Source: Actinomycetota bacterium
GTDB taxonomy: Bacteria; Actinomycetota; UBA4738; HRBIN12
Assembly (NCBI GenBank): GCA_005883885.1
Contig: VAYF01000028.1
Span: 1-8,853 of the forward strand
Length of the DNA: 8,853 bases
Reading direction: 5' to 3'
Under the pieces are notes generated by a model that made no database searches, was not told the DNA's origin, and worked only from the letters and a program-made list of their open reading frames with translations. Shown piece by piece: positions 1 through 7,326 of the stretch. The first letter of the stretch is position 1; every line of letters starts with the position of its first letter. The position numbers and the translations under genes are program-made.

Positions 1-1250
1 CCGGCCGCGTCGACGTCGACCGGCACCTCGTAGCCGAACGACGGCGAGAGTCGCTGCCATTCGATCGTGAGGGGGCGGTGACGCTGCAGATCGCGGAAGG
101 CGCCGTAGTCGCACAGGATGTCGAACCGATACTGCGTTCGCTCCCACGCACGACCGGGCTTGTGCCGCCGGTTCGTCCGCATGCCGATGCTCGCGGCGAG
201 CACCGCGTCCCGGTCGTCGGGATGCATCCCCCGGACGAGCCGGAGGAGCTGGTCGTCCGGCAGATCGCTTTCGGCGTAGAGCACGGCCGCGGTGACCTTC
301 AGCTCGCCCTCGGGATCATGGTCAACCAGGTTGACTTCTTCGCGCGGCTCGGGCTCGACGTCGCCGGTGAGCTTGGCGGTCAGCTCTTGCGTGCGCTCGC
401 GCACGTCGCGCCAGTAGCTCGACCAGGCCACGCCCCGATCGTCCACGTCGACACGCTTGAGGAACTCGGGGATGACCTTCCGCAGCTCGACCTTCATCAG
501 GTCGCCGTACTCGCGCATCTCAGCGAGCGGATGCTGCGCCAGGCGCATCAAGAGTTGCTCGTAGGACTGGCCGGTCGCGTAGATCCCGAGGTTCGAGCGC
601 GTCCCGGCCGGGAGGATCAACCGGAGCGTGTCGCAGGTCTTCGCCAGGATCGTCTGGCGATACACGAAGTCGGAGTCACCCGGCGCCTGCGGGAATCGCT
701 CGCGGTACCAGGCATCCAGGGTCTCGTACATCCTCCCGTACGTCGTGAAGACATCGTCCAGCAGTTCGACGTAGTGTTCCTCGAGTTGGGTTTCGACGAT
801 CTCGGGCGGGACGGTCGCGCGCCAACGTCCCCCCGGACGGCCGTCGTAGCGCATGTACCGCGTCGATTGTTCGAGGTACGCCGCGAGCCTGCCCCACTCC
901 AACGCCTTCGCCAAGAGCTGCGACGACTGCTCGCAGGCCAGGTGGACGCCGCCGAGCTGCGCCACCGAATCGTCGCCGTACTCCACGAAGACGCGGTCGT
1001 ACAGCTTCTCGGCCCGTGCTGATCCCACCGACGACCCGCCGCCCGCGTCCGCGACGTCTTCGGCGAACTCGTCGAGGAACAGGCGGCGGAGCGACTTCGT
1101 GCTTCGAGAGTAGCGAGCGAAGAGCGCGCCCTTCACCGCTTCGGGGAGGTCGATCAGGGCGAAGACCGGACCCTCGAGGCTGGTGAAGTGCGCAGAGAGG
1201 ATCGCGCGCTCGTCGGCGGTGAACCCCTCGGTCGCGTACCAGACGCTCAC
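1..1250 (-). CDS. ThyX-family (FAD-dependent thymidylate synthase-like) protein with two ThyX-like modules, partial
   Basis: The 416 visible residues read from a GTG at 1250; the C-terminus lies beyond the left edge. The start overlaps the PASTA stop as GTGA, which fixes it by translational coupling; I see no clear Shine-Dalgarno. The first module is ThyX-like: YGDDSVAQ at 91-98, QSTRY at 128-132 (compare the SxRY end of the ThyX signature) and ILPAGTRSN at 212-220. The RHR expected just before QSTRY is missing; EWGR (118-121) stands there. A second module near 365-407 does contain RHR (390-392, in LQRHRPLT) but not the downstream serine spacing of the canonical RHR(X)7S motif. Canonical ThyX is a single module of about 220-250 residues that converts dUMP to dTMP using FAD and methylenetetrahydrofolate. 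This protein is much longer and has degenerate motifs, so true thymidylate synthase activity is doubtful. Family membership is fairly sure, function is not. Confidence 0.8.
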   Translation of the reverse strand, partial: MSVWYATEGFTADERAILSAHFTSLEGPVFALIDLPEAVKGALFARYSRSTKSLRRLFLDEFAEDVADAGGGSSVGSARAEKLYDRVFVEYGDDSVAQLGGVHLACEQSSQLLAKALEWGRLAAYLEQSTRYMRYDGRPGGRWRATVPPEIVETQLEEHYVELLDDVFTTYGRMYETLDAWYRERFPQAPGDSDFVYRQTILAKTCDTLRLILPAGTRSNLGIYATGQSYEQLLMRLAQHPLAEMREYGDLMKVELRKVIPEFLKRVDVDDRGVAWSSYWRDVRERTQELTAKLTGDVEPEPREEVNLVDHDPEGELKVTAAVLYAESDLPDDQLLRLVRGMHPDDRDAVLAASIGMRTNRRHKPGRAWERTQYRFDILCDYGAFRDLQRHRPLTIEWQRLSPSFGYEVPVDVDAA

Positions 1251-2098
1251 GGGACGAGGCTCGCGCTCGGCGATGGAGAAGGTGACGTCGCCTCCCCGGT
1301 GGAGAGAGTTACGGTGTCGCCCGGCTTGACTTGAGCCCCCGGGTGCGGGTCCTGCGCCGCCACCCGGTTCAGGTTCGGGCATTGTGGGAGCGGGGTCACG
1401 AACGGCCCCGGTTGAGCGTTCAGCCCGAGGTGGTTCAGCTGGTTCTTCGCCTGGCTGTACGTCTCGCACCGATAATCCCCCAGCGTGATGGACGCCGGTT
1501 GGGACACGAGCGTGACGCCCACCGGCGAACCGCGGTCGACCTTGGTTCCGGCGGGGGGCGACTGGCCGATCACGGTGTCGACCGGGCACGTGTCGCTCGG
1601 TGCTCGGGTCTGCGTGCCGAGCGCCAGGTGCATGGCCTGCAACGTCGCCGTGGCGGCGTCGAGCGGCAGGCACGACGACGAGATGTCGGGGACCGTGACC
1701 TTGGGGAAGGGGGAGGCGACCGTCAGCGTGATCGTGTCTCCGGCGACGACCGGCGTCCTCGGATCCGGGCTCTGCTGCAGAACGGTGCCTGCGGGCTTCG
1801 CGCTGTGCCTCGTCGGTGGCGGGTCGACGACCACGAGACGGAGACCCTCCAGCTGGGACTTGGCGGCCTCGAAGGTCTTGCCCGTGACGTCGGGCAGCTG
1901 GAACGCCTGCGCGGCGTCCTTGTTCCGAAGGACCTGCGCGAGGAGGTACCCGCCCGCCGCCAGCAGGCCGAAGATCAACAGACCGATCAGGACCCCCAGC
2001 CAGACCTTGCGCGAGGAGCCCTCGGGATCCGGGGGCGGCAGCACCTGGGTCGGCGCCGGCCGAGCGATCACCTGCGTCGCGTCCCATGACGACGGCAT
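1247..2098 (-). CDS. pknB: Membrane and PASTA-repeat part of a PknB-type Ser/Thr kinase (out of frame with its kinase domain)
   Basis: This frame gives 283 residues from the first ATG (2098), but that start has no convincing ribosome site. The region is best read as the C-terminal half of the kinase gene beginning at 2819. Residues 6-32 are a Pro-rich cytoplasmic linker with TQV motifs typical of PknB juxtamembrane regions. One membrane helix spans about 33-57. Three extracellular PASTA repeats follow (about 66-128, 132-199, 202-267), then a Ser/Pro-rich tail. PASTA domains bind muropeptides and localise the kinase to growing wall. Repeats 2 and 3 each hold two cysteines (143/171 and 211/240), probably disulfides. 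The frame is +1 relative to the kinase domain. Either the gene is broken, or the sequence has lost bases, or a PASTA-only membrane protein is made. The stop overlaps the next gene's GTG by four bases. Confidence 0.85.
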   Translation of the reverse strand: MPSSWDATQVIARPAPTQVLPPPDPEGSSRKVWLGVLIGLLIFGLLAAGGYLLAQVLRNKDAAQAFQLPDVTGKTFEAAKSQLEGLRLVVVDPPPTRHSAKPAGTVLQQSPDPRTPVVAGDTITLTVASPFPKVTVPDISSSCLPLDAATATLQAMHLALGTQTRAPSDTCPVDTVIGQSPPAGTKVDRGSPVGVTLVSQPASITLGDYRCETYSQAKNQLNHLGLNAQPGPFVTPLPQCPNLNRVAAQDPHPGAQVKPGDTVTLSTGEATSPSPSPSASLVP

Positions 2099-2099
2099 C
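2085..2099 (-). other. Frame-break junction inside the PASTA kinase gene
   Basis: Kinase homology ends with LDAVVM in the frame set by GTG 2819, while juxtamembrane homology (DATQV) begins in the frame of ATG 2098. The two starts are 721 bases apart, so the frames differ by +1. Compared with PknB relatives, roughly 25-60 codons (helices H/I and the proximal juxtamembrane linker) are missing. If this is a deletion from an intact gene, its length must be 2 modulo 3. I see no slippery heptamer that would suggest programmed frameshifting. Confidence 0.7.
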
Positions 2100-2819
2100 C
2101 AGCTTCGGCGGCACGTCGGGGTTGTGCGCGGACGGCGGGACCGGTGCCTCGTTCACCTGCTTGTACGCGATGGCCACCGGCGTGTCGCCGGTGAAGGGGG
2201 GCCGGCCCGCGAGCAGCTCGTACAGGACGCACCCCAACGAGTAGATGTCCGATCGCGCGTCCACCGCCTGTCCCTGGGCCTGCTCCGGCGAGAGGTAGGT
2301 CGGGGTCCCGATCACCGACGAGGTCTGCGGCGCGGTGACGTCGGTCTGCATCCGCGCGATGCCGAAGTCCATCACCTTCACGAACCCGTCGCGGGTGACC
2401 ATCACGTTCCCGGGCTTGATGTCCCGGTGGACGATCCCCTGCGCGTGCGCCGAGGCGAGCGCCTCGGCGATCTTCCGCGTCAGCTCGACCGCCTGCACCA
2501 TCGTGGGGCGTCGGCCGCTCGCCAGGAAATCGGCGAGCGTCCGACCCTCGACGAACTCCATCACGATGTACTGCCGGTCGCCGTCGGATCCGGTGTCGTA
2601 GACGCCGACGATCGTGGGTTGGTTCAGCCGCGCGGCCGCTTGGGCCTCACGGCGGAACCGGGCGACGAACCCCGCGTCACGCGCGAACTGGGGGAGCAGG
2701 ACCTTGATCGCGACCGTCCGATGGAGCACGGGGTCGAAGCCGCGGTAGACCTCGGCCATCCCGCCCGCACCGATCCGCGCTTCGACCCGGTAGCGGTCAC
2801 CCAGCACGGAATCGCTCAC
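2085..2819 (-). CDS. pknB: Kinase domain of a PknB-type PASTA Ser/Thr kinase, broken before subdomain XI
   Basis: GTG at 2819 starts a Hanks-type kinase; AAGGGG (2833-2838) is a plausible but rather distant ribosome site, and pbpA ends 10 bases upstream. Visible elements are the Gly loop GAGGMAEVY (17-25), catalytic Lys39 in VAIK, Glu58 of helix C, HRDIKPGN (131-138), DFG (151-153), the activation loop with Thr162, Thr166 and Thr172, SPE (177-179) and the helix F DARSDIYSLG (187-196). Similarity holds to LDAVVM (240-245). Subdomain XI and its conserved Arg, expected next, are absent. Beyond 245 this frame turns into low-complexity Arg/Pro/Gly-rich sequence, while the juxtamembrane and PASTA part continue in the +1 frame. 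The frame has no stop down to 1250 and beyond; I end the feature where kinase homology ends. PknB phosphorylates cell division and wall proteins. As written, this domain is probably unstable or inactive. Confidence 0.85.
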
Positions 2820-2829
2820 GTTCGTTCGT

Positions 2830-4371
2830 TCACCCCTTGAGGTAGGCCTGCAGGACCTGTTTGGCGATCGGCGCGGCCACGCGACCGCCGGTCGCCTCGC
2901 TCCCGAGGTCCCCGCCGTCCAGCACGATAACCGCAACCGCGATGGTCGGCGTCTGACCCGAGCCGGCCGGTGCGAAGGCGGTGAACCAGGCGTTCGGCGG
3001 AACGCTGCAGTTGGGGACCGGGCCGCAGTTGGTCGCCGTCCCCGTCTTGCCGGCCACGATCGTCCCCGGGATCTGCGCGGCGGTTCCCGTCCCGCTCGTG
3101 ACGACGCTGATCATCATCTGGCGCATCTGGTCGGCCGTATGGGGGGTGATCGGACGTCCGTACTCCTGCTTGTCGAACAGCTTGATGGTCCGGCCGGCGC
3201 TGTCACGCACCTCCGTCACCAACCTCGGCGCGTACAGCAGTCCTCCGTTGGCGATCGCCGCCGATTCCAGCGCGAGCTGCAGAGGGTTCTGCTTGTCGTT
3301 GTCGAGCCCGACCGCGGACAGGGCCACCTTCGGCAGGTTCTCGTTGAAGTAGGACGACTCCGGGAACCGCCCGCTGTTCCACGGCAGGATGAACGGGATC
3401 GTCGGCTCCGCGCACGTGACCTCGTTCGGCGGGAGGATCGGGCAGAAACCGTAGCGATGCGCCTCCGCCGAGAGCCGTTCGGCGCCGAGGTGAAGACCGA
3501 TCAGTCCGAACGTGACGTTGCACGATTGCTCGAACCCTTGCGCCATCGTGACCGTCGTGGTGCCGCCGTGGCAGATCTCGTTGCCGAAGTTCTGCAGCGT
3601 GCTGGATGACTGCGGCAGGTTCAGGACGTGGGGGTTCGGCCACGTCTTGTCCGGTCCCCAGCCGTTCTCCAGCGCCGCGGACGCCGTCACCAGCTTGAAG
3701 GTCGATCCCGGCAGGTAGAGCTCCTGGAACGCCTTGGAGACGAGCGGGCGCTGGGGGTCCGAGATCAACGTGTTCCACGCCGTCTTGATCTGCTCGTCGG
3801 TCCCCGTCGAAAGGGGGTTCGGGTCGTACCCCGGGTTCGAGTACATCGCGAGGACGTCGCCCGATCCCGGGTCGAGCGCGACGACCGCGCCCTGATGGCT
3901 CCCGAGCGCGGAGCGGGCGACCCGCTGCAGGGACGGGACGATCGTCGTGAGGACGGTTCCCCCGACCTTCGGCCGGCCGAGCAGGATGTCGGTGAGGTTC
4001 TGCGCCGTGAACTCGGGAGCGGTACCGGACAGGTAGGGGTTCATCGCGTCCTCCAGACCGTTGAACCCGTAGATCCGCGAGTAGTACCCGGTGAGCTGGC
4101 CGTAGAGCTCGCGTCCCGGGTACTTCCGGAGGAACCGATAGACGGAGTTCGGATCGGGGTTCGCGACGCTCTCGGCCAGCACGGTCCGTTCGTCGGCCGC
4201 GAGGATCTGGCCGCGCTCCACCGAGTACTCCGCGCGTATCTGCCGGGCCGCGTTCGCCGGCTCTCCCGCGATCCTGTTCGCCGCGAAGACCTGGACATAC
4301 GCGACCTGGGCGAACAACAGGGCGAACAGCGCGACGAACGCGAACCCAAGCCGCCGGATCTGACGATCCAT
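2830..4371 (-). CDS. pbpA: Class B penicillin-binding protein (transpeptidase), PbpA-type
   Basis: The 513-residue protein starts at ATG 4371, two bases after the rodA stop, with GGAAGGG (4381-4387) nine bases upstream. A GTG 30 bases earlier is in frame but lies inside rodA and adds residues before the natural N-terminus (MDRQIRRLGF). One signal-anchor helix lies near 8-30; the rest is extracytoplasmic. An N-terminal dimerisation module precedes a transpeptidase domain with STFK (223-226, catalytic Ser223), SCN (283-285) and KTGT (442-445). It has no PASTA repeats, and its length is usual for actinobacterial PbpA. It cross-links peptidoglycan stems, working with the SEDS polymerase encoded just upstream. 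An unusual cysteine pair (449 and 455) follows KTGT directly, and further cysteines lie at 267, 310 and 320. Identification is secure; a role in septal versus lateral growth is not visible from sequence. Confidence 0.95.
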   Translation of the reverse strand: MDRQIRRLGFAFVALFALLFAQVAYVQVFAANRIAGEPANAARQIRAEYSVERGQILAADERTVLAESVANPDPNSVYRFLRKYPGRELYGQLTGYYSRIYGFNGLEDAMNPYLSGTAPEFTAQNLTDILLGRPKVGGTVLTTIVPSLQRVARSALGSHQGAVVALDPGSGDVLAMYSNPGYDPNPLSTGTDEQIKTAWNTLISDPQRPLVSKAFQELYLPGSTFKLVTASAALENGWGPDKTWPNPHVLNLPQSSSTLQNFGNEICHGGTTTVTMAQGFEQSCNVTFGLIGLHLGAERLSAEAHRYGFCPILPPNEVTCAEPTIPFILPWNSGRFPESSYFNENLPKVALSAVGLDNDKQNPLQLALESAAIANGGLLYAPRLVTEVRDSAGRTIKLFDKQEYGRPITPHTADQMRQMMISVVTSGTGTAAQIPGTIVAGKTGTATNCGPVPNCSVPPNAWFTAFAPAGSGQTPTIAVAVIVLDGGDLGSEATGGRVAAPIAKQVLQAYLKG

Positions 4372-4373
4372 CG

Positions 4374-5702
4374 CTACGGTCCCTTCCGTTCCCGGTACCA
4401 CGCGCCAGCGGATGCTCGGACCAGCAGCGCCAGGATCACGAAGGTCGCCACCCGGCTGGTGCCGCCGTAGGACACGAGCGGAAGGGGCACACCCGTGAGA
4501 GGGATCAGCCGCAAGACGCCGGCCGCGATCGTGAAGACCTGCAGGCCGATCACCGTCGTGAGGCCGACGGCGAGGAGCTTGCCGAACGTGTCCTGGCGTT
4601 CCACCCCGATCCGCAGCCCTCGTCCGATCAACACGAGATACAGGAGCAGGATGCCGGCGACGCCCAGCATCCCCAGCTCCTCACCGAACGCGGCGAGGAT
4701 GAAGTCGCTTCCGACGTAGGGGATGAACGTCGGCGAACCCAGACCGAGACCGGTCCCGACCATGCCGCCCGAAGCGAACGCGAACCATCCCTGCGCAAGC
4801 TGATAGCCGATCCCGTTCACGTTCTTCGGGTCGAGCGCGTGGAACCAGATCACGACGCGCTCCTGGATGTGCGGGAGCGCCAGCCACCCGATGTAGGCAC
4901 CGATCGCGAACAGGACGATCCCCAGCAGCAGGTACGACGATCGCCCGGTCGCGATCCACACCATCACGACGAACACGCCGAACAGGAGCAGCGATGCGCC
5001 GACGTCGCGTTCGAGCAGCAGCACCGCCAGCGAGGCCCCCCATGCGAGGAGCAGGGGCCCGAGATCCTTCACGCGGGGGAGCCCGAACCGCCCGATACCG
5101 GCCGCCAGCAGCTCGCGGCGCTGGGAGAGATAGGACGCGAGGAAGATCACGATCAGGACGCGGCCGAACTCGGCGGGTTGGAACTGCAGGAACCCGAAGT
5201 TCACCCACAGCCGTGCTCCGTTGATCTCGTAACCGAGGCCGGGGACGATCGGCAGGAGCAGCAGCACGATGCCCGCCAGGCCGATCGTGTACGTGAAGGC
5301 GTCGAGCTGCCGGATGTCCCGCACGACCAGAAGCGTCAGCGCGAAGCAGACGAGCCCGATCAGCAACCAGATCGCCTGGTCCCGAGCGATGTCGACGCGG
5401 CCGCGCTCGTCCATCAAGCGGTAGAGCATGGCCAGGCCCAAGCCGCCGAGGAGCACGGCGACCGGGTACAGGGCGGGGTCGGCGGACCGTGCCGCGTACC
5501 GGATCACGAGCCACCCGCCGAGCGAGGCGCCCGTGAAGACCAGGCCGTAGACGGCGAGGTTCCGGGGAACCTCGCCGTGCAGCCCGAGTCCCTGCAGTAC
5601 GTAGGCCAGGAGCGAGCCCGCAACGGCGAGGATCAGCAGACCGAAGCCGGTGCGGGCTCGCCGCGTCTGCGCCGCGTCTGCCGGAACCGCGACGGCGCTC
5701 AC
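4374..5702 (-). CDS. rodA: SEDS-family peptidoglycan glycosyltransferase RodA/FtsW
   Basis: The protein has 442 residues from GTG 5702, which overlaps the pstP stop as GTGA. The frame stays open farther upstream, but only as low-complexity Arg-rich sequence inside pstP, so the coupled GTG is preferred. It is strongly hydrophobic with about 10-12 membrane helices. SEDS features are NGARLW (161-166) followed by FQPAEFGR (174-181), ERDVGAS (231-237, matching the conserved PDLGT region), GSDFILAAFGEELG (331-344) in the large extracytoplasmic loop, where Asp333 matches the catalytic aspartate of RodA, and the C-terminal signature PLTGVPLPLVSYGGTS (401-416). SEDS proteins polymerise lipid II into glycan strands and act as a complex with a class B PBP, here the adjacent pbpA. 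RodA is preferred over FtsW because of the pstP-rodA-pbpA-pknB order; sequence alone does not separate the two with certainty. Confidence 0.95.
   Translation of the reverse strand: MSAVAVPADAAQTRRARTGFGLLILAVAGSLLAYVLQGLGLHGEVPRNLAVYGLVFTGASLGGWLVIRYAARSADPALYPVAVLLGGLGLAMLYRLMDERGRVDIARDQAIWLLIGLVCFALTLLVVRDIRQLDAFTYTIGLAGIVLLLLPIVPGLGYEINGARLWVNFGFLQFQPAEFGRVLIVIFLASYLSQRRELLAAGIGRFGLPRVKDLGPLLLAWGASLAVLLLERDVGASLLLFGVFVVMVWIATGRSSYLLLGIVLFAIGAYIGWLALPHIQERVVIWFHALDPKNVNGIGYQLAQGWFAFASGGMVGTGLGLGSPTFIPYVGSDFILAAFGEELGMLGVAGILLLYLVLIGRGLRIGVERQDTFGKLLAVGLTTVIGLQVFTIAAGVLRLIPLTGVPLPLVSYGGTSRVATFVILALLVRASAGAWYRERKGP
4381..4387 (-). promoter_or_regulatory. Shine-Dalgarno site of pbpA
   Basis: GGAAGGG on the minus strand lies nine bases before ATG 4371, within the last codons of rodA. 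It supports the ATG over the upstream in-frame GTG as the pbpA start. Confidence 0.55.
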
Positions 5703-6850
5703 GCGTGTCCTCCGGTCACCCCGCGCGCGGCCCTGCGGACGTCCCTGCGGATCTGTTCCACGCGGGCGTCGGCGTCGGCACGGCTGTCGACGTTGATGCC
5801 GCTGGCGAGCGACGAATACAGGGGGAGTGCCTCCGCCGCTGCCGCCGGGATGTCCGTCTCCTCCTCCACGACGTGCGAGAGGTCGTAGCCGAACACGTCC
5901 GCCGGGATCCCCTGGTAGATCGCCACGTGCCCGTTGGCGACCCCGACGTACCAGCGCGTGTCGATCAGCGCACGGGCCCCGGTGAGTGCCGCTCCGAGCG
6001 CGACGACCACGATGCCGACGATGATCACGATACGCCACCAGCGCCGGCGTGCGTCCGGCGTCCGCGCCGGTCGGGCTGGTTGCTCCGTCGCTGCCTGCGT
6101 CGTCGTTCCCGGGGCCGGTGCGCCAGCACCCTCCTCCGTTGCTCCGTCATCCGCCAGGACGTCGAGCACGACCACGGTGATGTTGTCGACTCCGCCGGCA
6201 TGGTTCGCCGCGGTCACGAGCCGGTCCGCGGCCTCTTGCGGGGCTCCTTCCGTGGCTCCGAGGATCGCCTGGATCTGCTCCTCGGTGATCATCCCGGTGA
6301 GCCCATCGGAGCACAGGAGGAGCCGGTCGCCGTCGAGGAGCCCGACGTCCTGCTCGTCGAGCGGGACGTCGGGCTCCGTCCCGAGCGCCCGGACCAGGAC
6401 GTTGCGATGCGGGTGAACCTCGGCTTCGGCCGGGGTGATCTCTCCCGCCTTCACCATCCGGTTCACCAACGTGTGGTCGTCCGTGAGCTGCCGGAGGGAC
6501 CCCGCCCGCAACAGGTAGGCGCGGGAGTCGCCCACGTGCACCAGGTGCGCCAGGTCGCCTTGGATCACCGCGGCCGTGAGCGTGGTCCCCATCCCGGCGA
6601 CGGCCCGGTCGGCTCCCGAGCGCTCGAAGACCGCTCGGTTCGCGGCCTGGACCTGTTCGGCGAAGGGCGCTGCTCCTTTGCGGAACGACTCGGCGATCGT
6701 CGTGAGCGCCAGCTGGGACGCGACCTCCCCACCGCGATGCCCACCCATCCCGTCCGCGACGGCGTACAAGGGCGGCTCGAGCAGGTACGCGTCCTCGTTC
6801 CCCGAGCGCACCTGCCCGACGTGCGTCGCGACGCCGGCCTCGATCTTCAC
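5699..6850 (-). CDS. pstP: PP2C-type Ser/Thr protein phosphatase PstP (PrpC family)
   Basis: The protein has 383 residues from GTG 6850, which overlaps the fhaB stop as GTGA and puts the PP2C N-terminus (VKIEAGVATHVGQVRSGNED) directly at the start. Metal-binding motifs are NED (18-20), DGMGGH (33-38), GDSR (108-111), SDGL (181-184) and DN (222-223), so both manganese sites look intact. An Ala/Pro/Thr-rich linker (about 232-270) leads to one membrane helix (about 271-291) and a short extracellular domain (292-383) with the PstP-like stretch VGVANGHVAIYQGIP. It removes phosphate from kinases and substrates in the PknB circuit. It is shorter than the mycobacterial PstP I recall (about 510 residues), mostly in linker and ectodomain. 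Regulation is probably by cotranslation with fhaB and rodA. Confidence 0.95.
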   Translation of the reverse strand: MKIEAGVATHVGQVRSGNEDAYLLEPPLYAVADGMGGHRGGEVASQLALTTIAESFRKGAAPFAEQVQAANRAVFERSGADRAVAGMGTTLTAAVIQGDLAHLVHVGDSRAYLLRAGSLRQLTDDHTLVNRMVKAGEITPAEAEVHPHRNVLVRALGTEPDVPLDEQDVGLLDGDRLLLCSDGLTGMITEEQIQAILGATEGAPQEAADRLVTAANHAGGVDNITVVVLDVLADDGATEEGAGAPAPGTTTQAATEQPARPARTPDARRRWWRIVIIVGIVVVALGAALTGARALIDTRWYVGVANGHVAIYQGIPADVFGYDLSHVVEEETDIPAAAAEALPLYSSLASGINVDSRADADARVEQIRRDVRRAARGVTGGHA

Positions 6851-7326
6851 CGTGCGAGCTCCAGGATCGTCGTCCCTACACGGATCCGGTCGCCGGCCGT
6901 GAGCATCGCGGGGGCTGCCAATCGCTGTTCGTTCACGAATGTTCCGTTCGTCGAGCCGAGATCCTCCACGTACCACGAGCTGTTCTTCGCGAATATCCTC
7001 GCGTGCTCCTGCGACACGTACGTGTCCTCCAGCCGCAGGTCGCACCCCATCGCTCGGCCGATCACCGTGTTGGCGGCGAGCCGGAGCGCTCGCGGCTTCT
7101 CCTTGCCCTCGACGTGCATCAGGACGTTCGCCGGCACGGGTTGGCTGGGCGATCGATCCGAACCCGCTCGCGCGCCGGGCCCCGGCATCGGCGCGGCCGG
7201 GCTGCGATCCACGTTCAACCCGCGGACCACCCACCGCATCGAGCGCCACAGGAACAGGAAGAGCAACGCGAACAGCCCGTACTTGAGGGCCGAGAGCGCG
7301 AACGGCTCGACGGCGTCCGCGAGCAC
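6847..7326 (-). CDS. fhaB: Membrane-anchored FHA-domain protein FhaB (FipA-like)
   Basis: The protein has 159 residues from GTG 7326. That start shares one base with the fhaA TAG stop and follows a strong GGAGGG (7331-7336) by four bases. An in-frame reading continues farther upstream but overlaps fhaA with Arg-rich shadow sequence. An N-terminal membrane helix (about 13-34) and a Pro/Ser linker precede a C-terminal FHA domain (about 68-157). Phosphothreonine-binding residues are Gly90-Arg91, Ser105 and His108 (SQEH), and Asn127 (GSTNGTF). FHA domains bind phosphothreonine peptides; the mycobacterial counterpart is phosphorylated by Pkn kinases and links the signal to divisome proteins. The size matches known FhaB of about 155 residues, and its place before pstP is the conserved one. 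Confidence 0.93.
   Translation of the reverse strand: MLADAVEPFALSALKYGLFALLFLFLWRSMRWVVRGLNVDRSPAAPMPGPGARAGSDRSPSQPVPANVLMHVEGKEKPRALRLAANTVIGRAMGCDLRLEDTYVSQEHARIFAKNSSWYVEDLGSTNGTFVNEQRLAAPAMLTAGDRIRVGTTILELAR

Noticed and set aside
78..1022. Plus-strand open frame of 314 codons at the left edge
   Set aside because: The minus strand here encodes a coherent ThyX-like protein coupled to the PASTA stop, so the plus-strand frame is its shadow.
2085..2100. Programmed ribosomal frameshift joining kinase and PASTA
   Set aside because: No slippery heptamer or clear downstream structure is visible, and a shift would not restore the missing subdomain XI.
2820..2831. Three tandem GTTC units between pbpA and the kinase gene
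   Set aside because: Only 12 bases in a spacer; too short to support a regulatory or repeat-variation role.
1485..2840. Plus-strand open frame of 451 codons opposite the kinase gene
   Set aside because: Its translation is Arg/Gly/Val-rich with no recognisable domain and lies antisense to well-supported kinase and PASTA sequence. Long antisense frames are expected at this GC content.
5703..6038. N-terminal extension of RodA by 112 residues
   Set aside because: The extra residues are Arg-rich, come from the pstP region in another frame, and do not resemble RodA. The GTGA-coupled start at 5702 is better.
6851..7249. N-terminal extension of PstP by 133 residues
   Set aside because: It overlaps nearly all of fhaB in a shadow frame. 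The PP2C fold begins exactly at GTG 6850.
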